From Kluyvera sp047971185 (GTDB lineage: Bacteria; Pseudomonadota; Gammaproteobacteria; Enterobacterales; Enterobacteriaceae), in NCBI RefSeq assembly GCF_047971185.1, contig NZ_JBKDZH010000012.1:46048-110047 (forward strand): a stretch of DNA of 64,000 nt, in the 5' to 3' direction. A program made the position numbers and the translations under genes. How positions within the stretch are numbered: position 1 is the stretch's first letter; every line of letters begins with the position of its first letter. Shown here in pieces: positions 37,363 to 46,676 of this stretch. The notes under the pieces are model-generated. The model had not been told where the DNA came from. It searched no databases and worked only from the letters and a program-made list of their open reading frames with translations.

Positions 37363-39960
37363 TTACTTTTTCGCTTCGACCCATTTACCGTCAACGAAGA
37401 ACGCTGACCAGCCCGTCGCTTTGCCGTCTTTTTCAGAGGACACGTACTGCTGTTTGGTTTTACGGCTAAAACGTACCATCGTTTTATTACCGTCAGGATC
37501 CTGCTGCGGCGCATCGGCCAGATAACGCAGTTTCTCCGGCAGACGATCGCGGAAGCGGTACAGCTCTTCCACCAGCGGCGCGCGCGTTTCACGCGATTTC
37601 GGGAAGGTGTTAGCGGCCAGGAATACCCCGGCAGCGCCGTCACGCAGCACGAAATAGGCGTCAGACTTCTCGCACGGCAGCTCCGGCAGCGGCACCGGAT
37701 CTTCCTTCGGCGGCGCGACTTCACCGTTACGCAGAATTTTGCGCGTGTTCTTACATTCGTCGTTGGTGCAGGCCATGTACTTGCCGAAACGCCCCATTTT
37801 CAGGTGCATCTCAGAACCACATTTTTCACACTCCACGATCGGGCCGTCATAGCCTTTAATGCGGAACTCGCCCTCTTCAATCTCGTAGCCGTCGCAGGTC
37901 GGGTTGTTACCGCAGACGTGCAGCTTACGCTTCGGATCGATCAGGTAGCTGTCCATCGCCGTGCCGCATTTCTGGCAGCGACGTTTGGCGCGCAGCGCGT
38001 TGGTTTCGGCGTCGTCACCTTCCAGCACGTTGAGCACTTCGTTTTCCGGCACCAGGTTAATGGTGGTCTTGCAGCGCTCTTTCGGCGACAACGCGTAGCC
38101 GGAGCAGCCGAGGAACACGCCGGTGCTGGCGGTACGGATACCCATTTTGCGGCCGCAGGTCGGGCAGTCGATGCTGGTCAGCACCATCTGGTTCGGCTGC
38201 ATGCCGCCCTCTTCCGGCGCTTTCTCAGCGGTTTCCAGCTGCTTGGTGAAGTCGCCAAAGAACAGATCCAGCACCTGCTTCCACTCGGCTTCGTGGTTCG
38301 CCACGCGGTCGAGGTGGTCTTCCATCTGCGCGGTAAAGTCGTAGTTCATCAGATCGCGGAAGTTCTCTTCCAGACGATCGGTGACGATCTCGCCCATTTT
38401 TTCCGCGTAGAAACGACGGTTTTCGGTGCGCACGTAGCCACGGTCCTGAATGGTCGAGATGATCGACGCATAGGTGGACGGGCGGCCGATACCGCGTTTT
38501 TCCAGCTCTTTCACCAGTGAAGCTTCGCTAAAACGCGCAGGCGGTTTGGTAAAGTGCTGGGCCGGGGTCAGCTCAACCAGGCTCAGTTTATCGCCCTGGT
38601 TGACCACCGGCAGCGTGCGATCTTCATCGCCTTTACGCAGCGCGGGCATCACTTTGGTCCAGCCGTCAAAGCGCAGGGTACGACCGCGCGCTTTGAGTTT
38701 GAAGTCGCCCGCTTTCACGGTCAGCGTGGTGGAGTCGTACTGCGCTGGCGTCATCTGGCAGGCCACGAACTGGCGCCAGATCAGCTGATACAGCTTCTGC
38801 GCGTCCGCTTCCATATCCTTCAGCGCTTCCGCCTGCACGGCAACGTCGGAAGGACGAATTGCTTCGTGCGCTTCCTGCGAGTTCTCTTTGCTGGTGTACT
38901 GATTCGGGTTTTCCGGCAGGTATTTCTTGCCGAAATTGTCGCTGATGTAGCCGCGAACCATATTTACCGCGTCCTGACTCAGGTTGGTGGAGTCGGTACG
39001 CATGTAGGTGATGTAGCCCGCTTCATACAGACGCTGCGCCATCATCATGGTTTTCTTCACGCCGAAGCCCAGACGCGTGCTGGCCGCCTGCTGCAGCGTT
39101 GAGGTGATGAACGGCGCGCCCGGCTTGCTGCTGGTCGGCTTATCTTCACGTTCCAGCACGCTGTAGCTGGCTTTTTCCAGCAGGCTGACCGCCGCCATGG
39201 TGTCGTCACGGTTAACCGGACGGAAGGGCTTGTCGCCCTGATGGGTCACTTCCAGCGCCAGCGCATCGCCGCCCGGCGTGGTGGTGCTGGCATTGACATC
39301 CCAGAACTCTTCCGGAACGAACGCTTTGATTTCACGCTCGCGCTCAACCACCAGACGCACCGCCACCGACTGCACGCGCCCGGCGGACAGACCGCGGGCG
39401 ATTTTTTTCCACAGCAGCGGCGAGACCATATACCCCACCACGCGGTCCATAAAGCGACGCGCCTGCTGGGCGTTAACACGGTCAATGTTCAGTTCACCCG
39501 GCTTTTCAAAGGCCTGGCGAATCGCGTTCTTAGTAATTTCGTTAAACACCACGCGGCTATAGCGCGTTTCATCACCGCCGATCACTTCCCGCAGGTGCCA
39601 TGCAATGGCCTCCCCTTCGCGGTCAAGGTCGGTTGCGAGATAGATGTGGTCGGCTTTTTCCGCCAGCTGTTTGAGTTCCGAAACTACCTTTTCTTTGCCT
39701 GGCAGCACTTCATAGTGTGCCGCCCAGTCATGCCACGGGTCGACGCCCATGCGGTTGACCAGCGCGCCTCGTTCATCCTTTTTAGGCTTTTTGGCCGTTT
39801 TGGTGGAGGTAGAGTCAGCGCTCTTTTTGGCGGCTGAGCCACTTGTCGGCAAATCGCGGATATGACCGACGCTGGACTTAACCACGTAGTCATTACCCAG
39901 ATACTTATTGATCGTTTTGGCTTTTGCCGGGGACTCAACGATAACGAGAGCTTTACCCAT
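37363..39960 (-). CDS. topA: DNA topoisomerase I
   Basis: 865 residues from the ATG at 39960 (MGKALVIVESPAKAKTINKYLG), preceded by AAGGTG; a GTG two codons earlier is unlikely. Toprim motif TDLDREGEAIAWHL, active-site tyrosine 319 in YITYMRTDSTN, and three C-terminal four-cysteine zinc units (such as CPTCGRKMG...C and CEKCGSEMHLKMGRFGKY) are intact. It relaxes negative supercoils. Confidence 0.98.
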   Translation of the reverse strand: MGKALVIVESPAKAKTINKYLGNDYVVKSSVGHIRDLPTSGSAAKKSADSTSTKTAKKPKKDERGALVNRMGVDPWHDWAAHYEVLPGKEKVVSELKQLAEKADHIYLATDLDREGEAIAWHLREVIGGDETRYSRVVFNEITKNAIRQAFEKPGELNIDRVNAQQARRFMDRVVGYMVSPLLWKKIARGLSAGRVQSVAVRLVVEREREIKAFVPEEFWDVNASTTTPGGDALALEVTHQGDKPFRPVNRDDTMAAVSLLEKASYSVLEREDKPTSSKPGAPFITSTLQQAASTRLGFGVKKTMMMAQRLYEAGYITYMRTDSTNLSQDAVNMVRGYISDNFGKKYLPENPNQYTSKENSQEAHEAIRPSDVAVQAEALKDMEADAQKLYQLIWRQFVACQMTPAQYDSTTLTVKAGDFKLKARGRTLRFDGWTKVMPALRKGDEDRTLPVVNQGDKLSLVELTPAQHFTKPPARFSEASLVKELEKRGIGRPSTYASIISTIQDRGYVRTENRRFYAEKMGEIVTDRLEENFRDLMNYDFTAQMEDHLDRVANHEAEWKQVLDLFFGDFTKQLETAEKAPEEGGMQPNQMVLTSIDCPTCGRKMGIRTASTGVFLGCSGYALSPKERCKTTINLVPENEVLNVLEGDDAETNALRAKRRCQKCGTAMDSYLIDPKRKLHVCGNNPTCDGYEIEEGEFRIKGYDGPIVECEKCGSEMHLKMGRFGKYMACTNDECKNTRKILRNGEVAPPKEDPVPLPELPCEKSDAYFVLRDGAAGVFLAANTFPKSRETRAPLVEELYRFRDRLPEKLRYLADAPQQDPDGNKTMVRFSRKTKQQYVSSEKDGKATGWSAFFVDGKWVEAKK

Positions 39961-40355
39961 ATTCACCTTTACCTAATTTGATTCTTCCAGGAATACATCG
40001 CACATGTTCCACGTTCCACTGGCGACAAGCCTTGTATGTTGCGGCAATGCCAATGGATATCAACCTTTTATTGCACAGCTTTTGATGTAGGCCGCCAGAT
40101 GGTTGAGTTTACGGACTTTTTTTCGTCAGGTGCTATAGCACGAAGAATTTTTGGTCGAATGTCAAGCAAATCTGCTGCCAGATTGCCGAAAGCGTCACAC
40201 TGTACCTGATAAAATTCGTTACGCAACTTTATTAGCATGCAATCGCGCATCCTGCCAACTCTGCGGTAAAATCATTGGCCCTGGTAAACGTCGGGAATAT
40301 TTGCCCACAACGGGTACCCGGCGTAAACTAGCGCGAGAATTTTGAGGAGTTGAAT
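39961..40355. other. Divergent control region of topA and yciN
   Basis: 395 bp without a convincing gene. It must hold the several topA promoters on the minus strand and the yciN promoter near 40.3 kb. No inverted repeat stands out. Confidence 0.6.
40301..40329 (+). promoter_or_regulatory. Candidate yciN promoter
   Basis: TTGCCC (40301-40306) and TAAACT (40324-40329) with a 17-bp spacer, 27 bp before the yciN ATG. Confidence 0.5.
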
Positions 40356-40607
40356 ATGTCAAATAATAGCCAACCTATCGATCGTCAGACGCTGCTGATT
40401 GAAGCCAACCGCCTTATTCGCGAACACGAAGATACCCTTGCCGGCATCGAAGCCACCGGGGTCGAACAGCGCAACGGCGTGCTGGTGTTCAGCGGTGAGT
40501 ACTTCCTGGATGAACAGGGCCTGCCGACGCCGAAAAGCACGGCGGTGTTTAATATGTTCAAATATCTTGCACACGAGCTGTCTGAAAAATATCACCTGGT
40601 TGACTGA
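40356..40607 (+). CDS. yciN: YciN family protein
   Basis: 83 residues from the ATG at 40356, after GAGGAG; equal to E. coli YciN. The family blocks REHEDTLAGIEATGVEQRNGVLVF and YFLDEQGLPTPKSTAVFNMFK are conserved. A small cytoplasmic protein of unknown role between topA and sohB. Confidence 0.95.
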   Translation: MSNNSQPIDRQTLLIEANRLIREHEDTLAGIEATGVEQRNGVLVFSGEYFLDEQGLPTPKSTAVFNMFKYLAHELSEKYHLVD

Positions 40608-40634
40608 GCGTAAGACCATCGCCTGAGCGCCAAA

Positions 40635-40671
40635 GAAAACGCCCGGTAAACAACGTTTACCGGGCGTGATT
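40635..40671. terminator. Bidirectional terminator between yciN and sohB
   Basis: ACGCCCGGTAAAC (40639-40651) and GTTTACCGGGCGT (40655-40667) form a perfect 13-bp stem with a 3-nt loop. An A-tract on the left and T-rich sequence on the right serve the two convergent genes. Confidence 0.85.
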
Positions 40672-40691
40672 ATTTACAGGACGCTCACCGC

Positions 40692-41738
40692 TTACAGCAT
40701 CGGTTTTTGTCCGCGCTGCCACCAGCGCATCATCAGGCGATCCGCGCTTTCAGCGGCGCTGCCGGTGAAGCGGTCCATCATCTTCTTACGACGGGTATAG
40801 CGAACGTTCACCACTTCGTGATCGGCCATCAGCCCCAGCAGCAGCTCATCGCTGGTGCCTACTTCATCCACCAGCCCCTTTTCCTGCGCCTGAGAGCCGT
40901 ACCAGTGCTCACCGGTCGCCACCTGCTCGATGTCCAGCGTCGGACGCATGGTCTGCACAAAGTCTTTGAACAGATGATGAGTTTCGTTCAGCTCTTCGCG
41001 GAACTTCTGGCGGCCTTCATCGGTGTTTTCCCCCAGCAGGGTCAGCGTACGCTTGTACTGGCCCGCGGTATGCAGCTCGACGTCGATGTCTTTGTTTTTC
41101 AGGAAACGGTTCAGGTTCGGGATCTGCGCGACCACGCCGATTGAGCCGAGAATAGCAAACGGCGCCGCCACGATTTTATTCGCCACACAGGCCATCATGT
41201 AGCCGCCGCTAGCCGCCACTTTATCAACCGCCACCGTCAGCGGGATCTGCTTATCACGGATACGCTGCAGCTGGGAGGCCGCCAGGCCGTAGCCGTGCAC
41301 CACGCCGCCGGGGCTTTCCAGGCGCAGCACCACCTGATCCTGCGGCGTCGCAATGGTCAGCACGGCGGTGATTTCTTCGCGCAGCGAGGCCACTTCGTGG
41401 GCATCCATGCTGCCTTTAAAATCCAGCACCCACGCGCGCGGTTTGCCGGAGGCGGCGGTTTCGCCCAGCTTCGCTTTGGCTTTTGCCGCTTTCGCTTCCT
41501 GTTTCAGCTTTTTCTTCTGCGCTTTATGCCACAGCTTCTGCTGCGGCCCGTCGAGCAGCGCCACGGCTAAATCTTCCTGCATGTCCTTGTGCTGTTCGCT
41601 TAAATTGGTGATCCGCAGCTCGCCTCGCTGCCGCTTGCGCGACGTCAGATTGACAATCAGTACCGCAATTACGGCAATAGCGACGACAACCGTCACGATC
41701 TTTGCCAGAAACAGACCATATTGAAAAAGTAATTCCAC
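40692..41738 (-). CDS. sohB: Inner-membrane serine protease SohB (S49)
   Basis: 348 residues from a GTG at 41738 (VELLFQYGLFLAKIVTV), preceded by AGGTGG, giving the E. coli length. An N-terminal membrane anchor is followed by a lysine/alanine-rich linker and the S49 domain. The catalytic serine is in KVAASGGYMMA and the lysine in TAGQYKRTL. It is related to signal peptide peptidase SppA and divergent from yciK. Confidence 0.95.
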   Translation of the reverse strand: MELLFQYGLFLAKIVTVVVAIAVIAVLIVNLTSRKRQRGELRITNLSEQHKDMQEDLAVALLDGPQQKLWHKAQKKKLKQEAKAAKAKAKLGETAASGKPRAWVLDFKGSMDAHEVASLREEITAVLTIATPQDQVVLRLESPGGVVHGYGLAASQLQRIRDKQIPLTVAVDKVAASGGYMMACVANKIVAAPFAILGSIGVVAQIPNLNRFLKNKDIDVELHTAGQYKRTLTLLGENTDEGRQKFREELNETHHLFKDFVQTMRPTLDIEQVATGEHWYGSQAQEKGLVDEVGTSDELLLGLMADHEVVNVRYTRRKKMMDRFTGSAAESADRLMMRWWQRGQKPML

Positions 41739-41990
41739 ACATCCACCTTGTACAAAAATCACATAATCTGCGCCCAGTGTACAACACCGCGCCCGACACG
41801 TCTCGACTGGAGTATCAGTCCTCGAGGCCGCTTCCAGATGACTTTTTTGCAAATGAAATCATTGCAAATTGTTAATTACAGGTTGTCTCTCCTGTGCGCC
41901 GATTGAAATAGCGAACAGATTCAGGCATAAAGCCCAAAAGCCATGAAAAGTACATAAAATATGGCCGCTAAAGGTCATAGAGGAGCTAAC

Positions 41991-42749
41991 GTGCACTATC
42001 AACCCCAGCTCGACTTGTTGCAAAATCGTATCATCCTGATTACCGGAGCCAGCGACGGGATCGGCCGGGAAGCGGCCATCACCTATGCGCGCTACGGCGC
42101 CAGCGTCATTTTATTGGGCCGCAGCGAAGAAAAATTACGTTCAGTTGCGCAAGAAATCAGCAATATCAGTGAATTACCGGTCCGTTGGTATACGCTGGAT
42201 CTGCTAACTTGTACCCCAGAGGCCTGCCAGCAGGTGGCGCAGCAAGTCAGCCTGCACTACCCACGCCTCGACGGCGTGCTGCATAACGCCGGGCTGCTGG
42301 GTGAGGTGGTGCCGATGGCCGAGCAGGATCCGCAGCTCTGGCAGCAGGTGATGCAGGTTAACGTCAACGGAACCTTTATGTTGACCCAGGCGCTACTACC
42401 GCTGCTGCTGCAATCGGAGGCCGGCTCGCTGGTCTTCACCTCCTCCAGCGTCGGCCGCGAAGGGCGAGCGAACTGGGGCGCTTACGCGGTGTCGAAATTC
42501 GCCACCGAAGGCATGATGCAGGTGCTGGCCGAGGAGTACCAGGGCCAGCTGCGCGTTAACTGCATCAACCCCGGCGGCACGCGCACTAAAATGCGCGCCA
42601 GCGCCTTCCCGACGGAAGATGCGCTGAAGCTGAAAACCCCTGCCGATATCATGCCGCTTTATCTGTGGCTGATGGGCGATGATAGCCGCCGGAAAACCGG
42701 TATGACTTTTGATGCCCAGCCAGGGCGTAAACCAGGAATTGCCCAATGA
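41991..42749 (+). CDS. yciK: Short-chain dehydrogenase YciK
   Basis: 252 residues from a GTG at 41991 (VHYQPQLDLL), with GAGGAG upstream; the ATG 30 bp earlier overlaps that ribosome site. Cofactor motif TGASDGIG (18-25), NAG, and the catalytic Ser...YAVSK are present. The substrate is unknown. Its stop overlaps the btuR start by 4 bp. Confidence 0.94.
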   Translation: MHYQPQLDLLQNRIILITGASDGIGREAAITYARYGASVILLGRSEEKLRSVAQEISNISELPVRWYTLDLLTCTPEACQQVAQQVSLHYPRLDGVLHNAGLLGEVVPMAEQDPQLWQQVMQVNVNGTFMLTQALLPLLLQSEAGSLVFTSSSVGREGRANWGAYAVSKFATEGMMQVLAEEYQGQLRVNCINPGGTRTKMRASAFPTEDALKLKTPADIMPLYLWLMGDDSRRKTGMTFDAQPGRKPGIAQ

Positions 42750-43336
42750 GTGATGAACGTTACCGTGAACGCCAGCAGCGCGTGAAAGAGCGTGTCGCCG
42801 CCCGCGTTGCCGCGGCCCAGGATACGCGCGGGATTGTGATCGTTTTTACCGGCAACGGGAAAGGTAAAACCACCGCCGCCTTCGGCACCGCCACCCGTGC
42901 GGTGGGCCACGGCCATAACGTGGGCGTTATTCAGTTTATTAAAGGCACCTGGCCGAACGGAGAACGCAACCTGCTGGAGCCGCTGGGCGTGGAGTTTCAG
43001 GTGATGGCCACCGGTTTTACCTGGGACACCCAGAACCGCGAAAGCGACACCGCGGCCTGCCTCGCCGTCTGGCAGCACGCCAAACGGATGCTGGCCGACG
43101 AGACGCTGGATATGGTGGTGCTCGACGAGCTGACCTATATGGTGGCCTATGATTATCTGCCGCTGGAAGAGGTGTTAACGGCGCTCAAAGCGCGCCCGCA
43201 GCATCAGACGGTGATCATTACCGGCCGCGGCTGCCACCGGGATATTCTTGAGTACGCCGATACGGTCAGCGAACTGCGCCCGGTGAAACATGCGTTTGAA
43301 GCCGGGATTAAGGCACAGATTGGGATTGATTACTAA
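42746..43336 (+). CDS. btuR: Corrinoid adenosyltransferase BtuR/CobA
   Basis: 196 residues, the E. coli length. P-loop GNGKGKTT (36-43), FIKGTWPNGE, VLDELTYMVAYDYL and the C-terminal ITGRGCHRDI mark the CobA-type ATP:corrinoid adenosyltransferase, which makes coenzyme B12. Coupled to yciK. The last 29 bp are antisense to the end of the following AraC gene, an overlap created where an accessory cassette meets the core genome. Confidence 0.97.
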   Translation: MSDERYRERQQRVKERVAARVAAAQDTRGIVIVFTGNGKGKTTAAFGTATRAVGHGHNVGVIQFIKGTWPNGERNLLEPLGVEFQVMATGFTWDTQNRESDTAACLAVWQHAKRMLADETLDMVVLDELTYMVAYDYLPLEEVLTALKARPQHQTVIITGRGCHRDILEYADTVSELRPVKHAFEAGIKAQIGIDY

Positions 43337-44282
43337 GCTGCGTTAGCCTGTCGAGCAGCGCGTGGTTGAGCGGCAGACACAGGCAATCTTCGCCCTGTGC
43401 CAGCGCGCTCTCCGCCAGATTCTGCCGTGAGATAAAGCGTTTGCGATACTCGGTCGGCGTTAGCCCGCAGTACTTATTGAACGCGGCAATCAGCGCCTTA
43501 TGCTCCTGAAAACCGCAGCTGTGGCTGATGTCGGTTATCGGCGTGCGCGTGTCCCGCAGCAGGGTGCGGGCTTTGTTCATCCGCACCAGCGTCAGGTACT
43601 CTTTAAAATTGTGGCGGCTCACCTTTTTAAACAACCGAGAAAAGTACGAGTAGCTCATGCCGCTGTGCTCGGCAACATCGCTGAGGGTTAGCGGCTGGTC
43701 GAAGTGCTGGTTAATGTAGTCGATGCCCTCTTTGATCATCGCCTCTTCCCGCAGCGAGCTTTCCGCTCGCTGGGTTGGCCGCCCGGCAGCAACCAGCGCG
43801 TCCAGCAGCAGATAGATGGCTGCGATGCGCTGAAACGGCGCGTCGTTATCGATAATGCGCGCCAGCAGCGCCTGCAAACGAGGCGCTACGGCGCTGTCGG
43901 CAGGCGTCATGGCGTGGCGATGCGTGCGCCAGTTGAGCAACGGCGCCGGATGCAGCTCGTCAAACAGCCCCGGTGAAAACTGCACGGTCACCAGCTGGCT
44001 GCCCTCCTCTTCCGCGCTCAGCGCGTGCACCTCTTCGGCGTTGATATACAGCATCTCGCCGGCGTGCAGCACCACGCTATCCTGCCCTACCGTCAGCGAA
44101 AACCGCCCGCGCAGCACCGTGATAAGCTCCGGTGCCGGATGCCAGTGCGGCTCGCAGTAGCGAACCTCGGCGGCAAATACGTTGAGTTTCTCCGCGTCAA
44201 AGGCAATCAGCTCGTAGCCGCTTGCCGTCTGCCGCCCGGTATGGGCGGCCGGGCGAGGATGCGTCACTGAAAAAGGAAACAC
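43308..44282 (-). CDS. AraC-family regulator of the GH3 cassette
   Basis: 324 residues from a GTG at 44282, with AGGAGAAGG upstream. N-terminal cupin (about 40-115, EPHWHPAPELITVLRGRFSLTVG), two helix-turn-helix units (LTLSDVAEHSGMSYSYFSRLFKK and ITDISHSCGFQEHKALIAAFNKY), then a ~40-residue tail after the usual TPTEYRKRF end. Last in the symporter-GH3-regulator operon; likely activates it with a beta-glucoside or xyloside. Its 3' end overlaps btuR by 29 bp. Confidence 0.88.
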   Translation of the reverse strand: MFPFSVTHPRPAAHTGRQTASGYELIAFDAEKLNVFAAEVRYCEPHWHPAPELITVLRGRFSLTVGQDSVVLHAGEMLYINAEEVHALSAEEEGSQLVTVQFSPGLFDELHPAPLLNWRTHRHAMTPADSAVAPRLQALLARIIDNDAPFQRIAAIYLLLDALVAAGRPTQRAESSLREEAMIKEGIDYINQHFDQPLTLSDVAEHSGMSYSYFSRLFKKVSRHNFKEYLTLVRMNKARTLLRDTRTPITDISHSCGFQEHKALIAAFNKYCGLTPTEYRKRFISRQNLAESALAQGEDCLCLPLNHALLDRLTQLSNQSQSVP

Positions 44283-44306
44283 GCGCCTTCTCCTGTCGTT
44301 TTGCTG

Positions 44307-46658
44307 TTAGTGAGTTCCGGCCAGCACCGCATTGAGCTCGTCACGCTCAATATCCAGCGCCAGAAACTCGGTGAACGCAATCAGCAGGCCGCAGAACAGA
44401 TCGGGCGCCAGGCGGATCAGCTTCTCCCGAACGTGCTCCGGCGGCAGCTGGCTTTTCCCGGCGATGAGCGCCACCACGCGGGCAAAGGCTTCCGGCTGCT
44501 GAATCAGCTGCTGCAGCGAGTTATCGTCGCGCAGCGGCACGTAGCGCGCGGGGCAATCAACGGTAAACATCGCCGTCAGCGGTAGGTCGCGGGATGACGC
44601 GCCGACGTGAAGCTGCCACTGCCCCGGCGTGATGACCCAATCGGCCAGCCCCGGATGATAGCAGGCCAGTTCGGCAATCGGCAGCTGCAGGCTAACGCGG
44701 CGGGTTTCACCGGCGGTCAGCGCCACCTTGGTAAAGCCTTTTAGCGCGCGAACTTCACGAATCAGCTCGCCCTGCGGCGCCGACACGTACAGCTGGGCGA
44801 TCTCTTTCCCCTCACGCTCCCCCACGTTGCTCACATCAAAGGAGACGGTCAGCGTATCGTCTGCCCCCACCCGCGTCGTCGACAGCGCCAGATTAGCGTA
44901 GCTAAATTGCGTATAGCTTAAGCCAAAACCGAACGGGAAGAGCGGATTCAGGCCGCGTTTATCGTAGTAGCGGTAGCCGACAAACAGCCCTTCACCGTAG
45001 TGGTGACGCAGGTTTTCCCCCGGATAGTGCAGCCAGGCCGGCGTCTCTTCAAGCGTATTGGGCACGGTTACCGTCAGCTTGCCGCTCGGGTTACGCAGCC
45101 CGAACAGAATTTCCGCCACCGCGCGCCCCATGCCCTGCCCGGCAAAGAAGGTTTCGAGCAGCGCTTTACAGTCGCCCAGCCACGGCATCACCACCGCATC
45201 GCTGTTGGCCAGCACCACCACCACGTTCGGCTGTACTGCGGCCACCTCGCGGATCAGGCGCTCATGAACGGCCAGAATATTCAGGTCCTGGCGGTCGCCG
45301 TTTTCGCCGTCCTCACCCACGGCGGTACTGACAAAGATCACCGCCACGTCGGCCTCCTGCGCCACGGTTTTGGCCTGCGCTAGCGCTGCTTCATCGTCTT
45401 GCAGATCGTCCGGCGCGCCCACCGCCCAGCGTACGCTGAAGTCATCGCCGGCGAGGTCGAAAATTTCATCCAGCGGACGGTCGAGCAGGTACGGCACCGT
45501 GGTGGCGCAGCCGGACCCCTGAATCACCGGCTCCTGCGCCGGTTTACCCAGCACCGCGATTCGCGGCGTTTTCTCCGGGCACAGCGGCAGTAAATTGTTT
45601 TCATTTTTCAGCAGGACAATCGATTCTGCCGCTAGCTGCTGCGAAAGCGCATGATGCGCCGGGAAATCCGCCTGGGTATCCGGGCGACGGTGACGCTGCA
45701 CTTTTTCCAGCAGCTCCAGCATGCGCAGGCACGCGCGGTCTACCACCGCCATCGGCACCTCGCCGCTTTCGATCGCCGCCAGCAGCGTCTGTTTATCGCG
45801 ACGGGTTTCCGGCATCGCCAGATCGTTGCCCGCCAGCAGCGACGCGGGGCGATCCTTCACGCCGTACCAGTCGGACATCACCAGCCCCTGGTAGCCCCAC
45901 TCGTCGCGCAGCACCTGGGTCAGCAGGAAGGGATCCTGCGAGGTCTGCACGCCGTTAAGGCGGTTATAGGAGGACATCACCGTCCACGGCTGCGACTTCG
46001 CAATGGCCCGCTGGAACCCCGCAAGATAGATTTCCCGCAGCGCGCGCTCTTCAATCACGGAGTCCATTTCCGTGCGGCGATACTCCGAGTTATTGGCGGC
46101 AAAGTGCTTCAGGCTGGCGCCGACGCCCTCATCCTGAAGGCCGTTAATCAGCGCTGCGGCGATATCCCCGCTGACCACCGGGTCTTCGGCATAGTATTCA
46201 TAGCCGCGCCCGGCCAGCGGCGTGCGGCGAATGTTAATCCCCGGCCCCAGCAGGATGCCGACGCCCATATGCTGGCACTCGCGGCCCAGTGCCTGGCCCA
46301 TTTGATAGACCAGATCGCTGTCCCAGCTACAGGCCAGGCTCGAACCGTTCGGGAAACAGGTGGCCGGCAGCGAGGCGCTGAACAGGGCTTCACTGCCCCC
46401 TTTCACCGTCGGCTCTTCGGCACTGGCCTGGTCAGCGGTTTGGGTGATGACCGAGATAAAGTCGTCCATGCTCCATTTTTCGCTGCCGTCGATCTGCGCG
46501 CTGCTGTAGCGCACGCCGTAGGTTCCGTCGGTCATCACAATATCGTCAATGCCGTGCTGCGGCAGGCTGGCCGTGCGCCACAGGCCGCTGCCGGTCAGCA
46601 GCGCCACTTTTTCTTCGGCGTTCATCGCGGCGATAAGGGTAGTAAAATCACGGTTCAT
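44307..46658 (-). CDS. GH3 beta-glycosidase (beta-glucosidase/xylosidase)
   Basis: 783 residues; AGGGAG precedes the ATG. The GH3 barrel shows GRGYEYYAEDP and KHFAANNSE, and the nucleophile Asp263 in GLVMSDWYG. The alpha/beta sandwich and C-terminal fibronectin-III-like domain follow (FPFGFGLSYTQF). There is no signal peptide, so it hydrolyses an imported oligosaccharide in the cytoplasm. Co-transcribed with a GPH symporter 18 bp upstream, which is expected to bring in the substrate. Whether it is a glucosidase or a xylosidase cannot be settled by reading. Confidence 0.92.
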   Translation of the reverse strand: MNRDFTTLIAAMNAEEKVALLTGSGLWRTASLPQHGIDDIVMTDGTYGVRYSSAQIDGSEKWSMDDFISVITQTADQASAEEPTVKGGSEALFSASLPATCFPNGSSLACSWDSDLVYQMGQALGRECQHMGVGILLGPGINIRRTPLAGRGYEYYAEDPVVSGDIAAALINGLQDEGVGASLKHFAANNSEYRRTEMDSVIEERALREIYLAGFQRAIAKSQPWTVMSSYNRLNGVQTSQDPFLLTQVLRDEWGYQGLVMSDWYGVKDRPASLLAGNDLAMPETRRDKQTLLAAIESGEVPMAVVDRACLRMLELLEKVQRHRRPDTQADFPAHHALSQQLAAESIVLLKNENNLLPLCPEKTPRIAVLGKPAQEPVIQGSGCATTVPYLLDRPLDEIFDLAGDDFSVRWAVGAPDDLQDDEAALAQAKTVAQEADVAVIFVSTAVGEDGENGDRQDLNILAVHERLIREVAAVQPNVVVVLANSDAVVMPWLGDCKALLETFFAGQGMGRAVAEILFGLRNPSGKLTVTVPNTLEETPAWLHYPGENLRHHYGEGLFVGYRYYDKRGLNPLFPFGFGLSYTQFSYANLALSTTRVGADDTLTVSFDVSNVGEREGKEIAQLYVSAPQGELIREVRALKGFTKVALTAGETRRVSLQLPIAELACYHPGLADWVITPGQWQLHVGASSRDLPLTAMFTVDCPARYVPLRDDNSLQQLIQQPEAFARVVALIAGKSQLPPEHVREKLIRLAPDLFCGLLIAFTEFLALDIERDELNAVLAGTH

Positions 46659-46676
46659 AGCTCTGGCTCCCTGAGG

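Noticed and set aside
41846..41868. Inverted repeat TTTGCAA / TTGCAAA between sohB and yciK
   Set aside because: Only 7-bp arms in A/T-rich DNA with no matching known operator; too likely by chance.
42600..42746. Possible cobalamin riboswitch before btuR
   Set aside because: btuR starts inside the yciK stop codon, so there is no leader.
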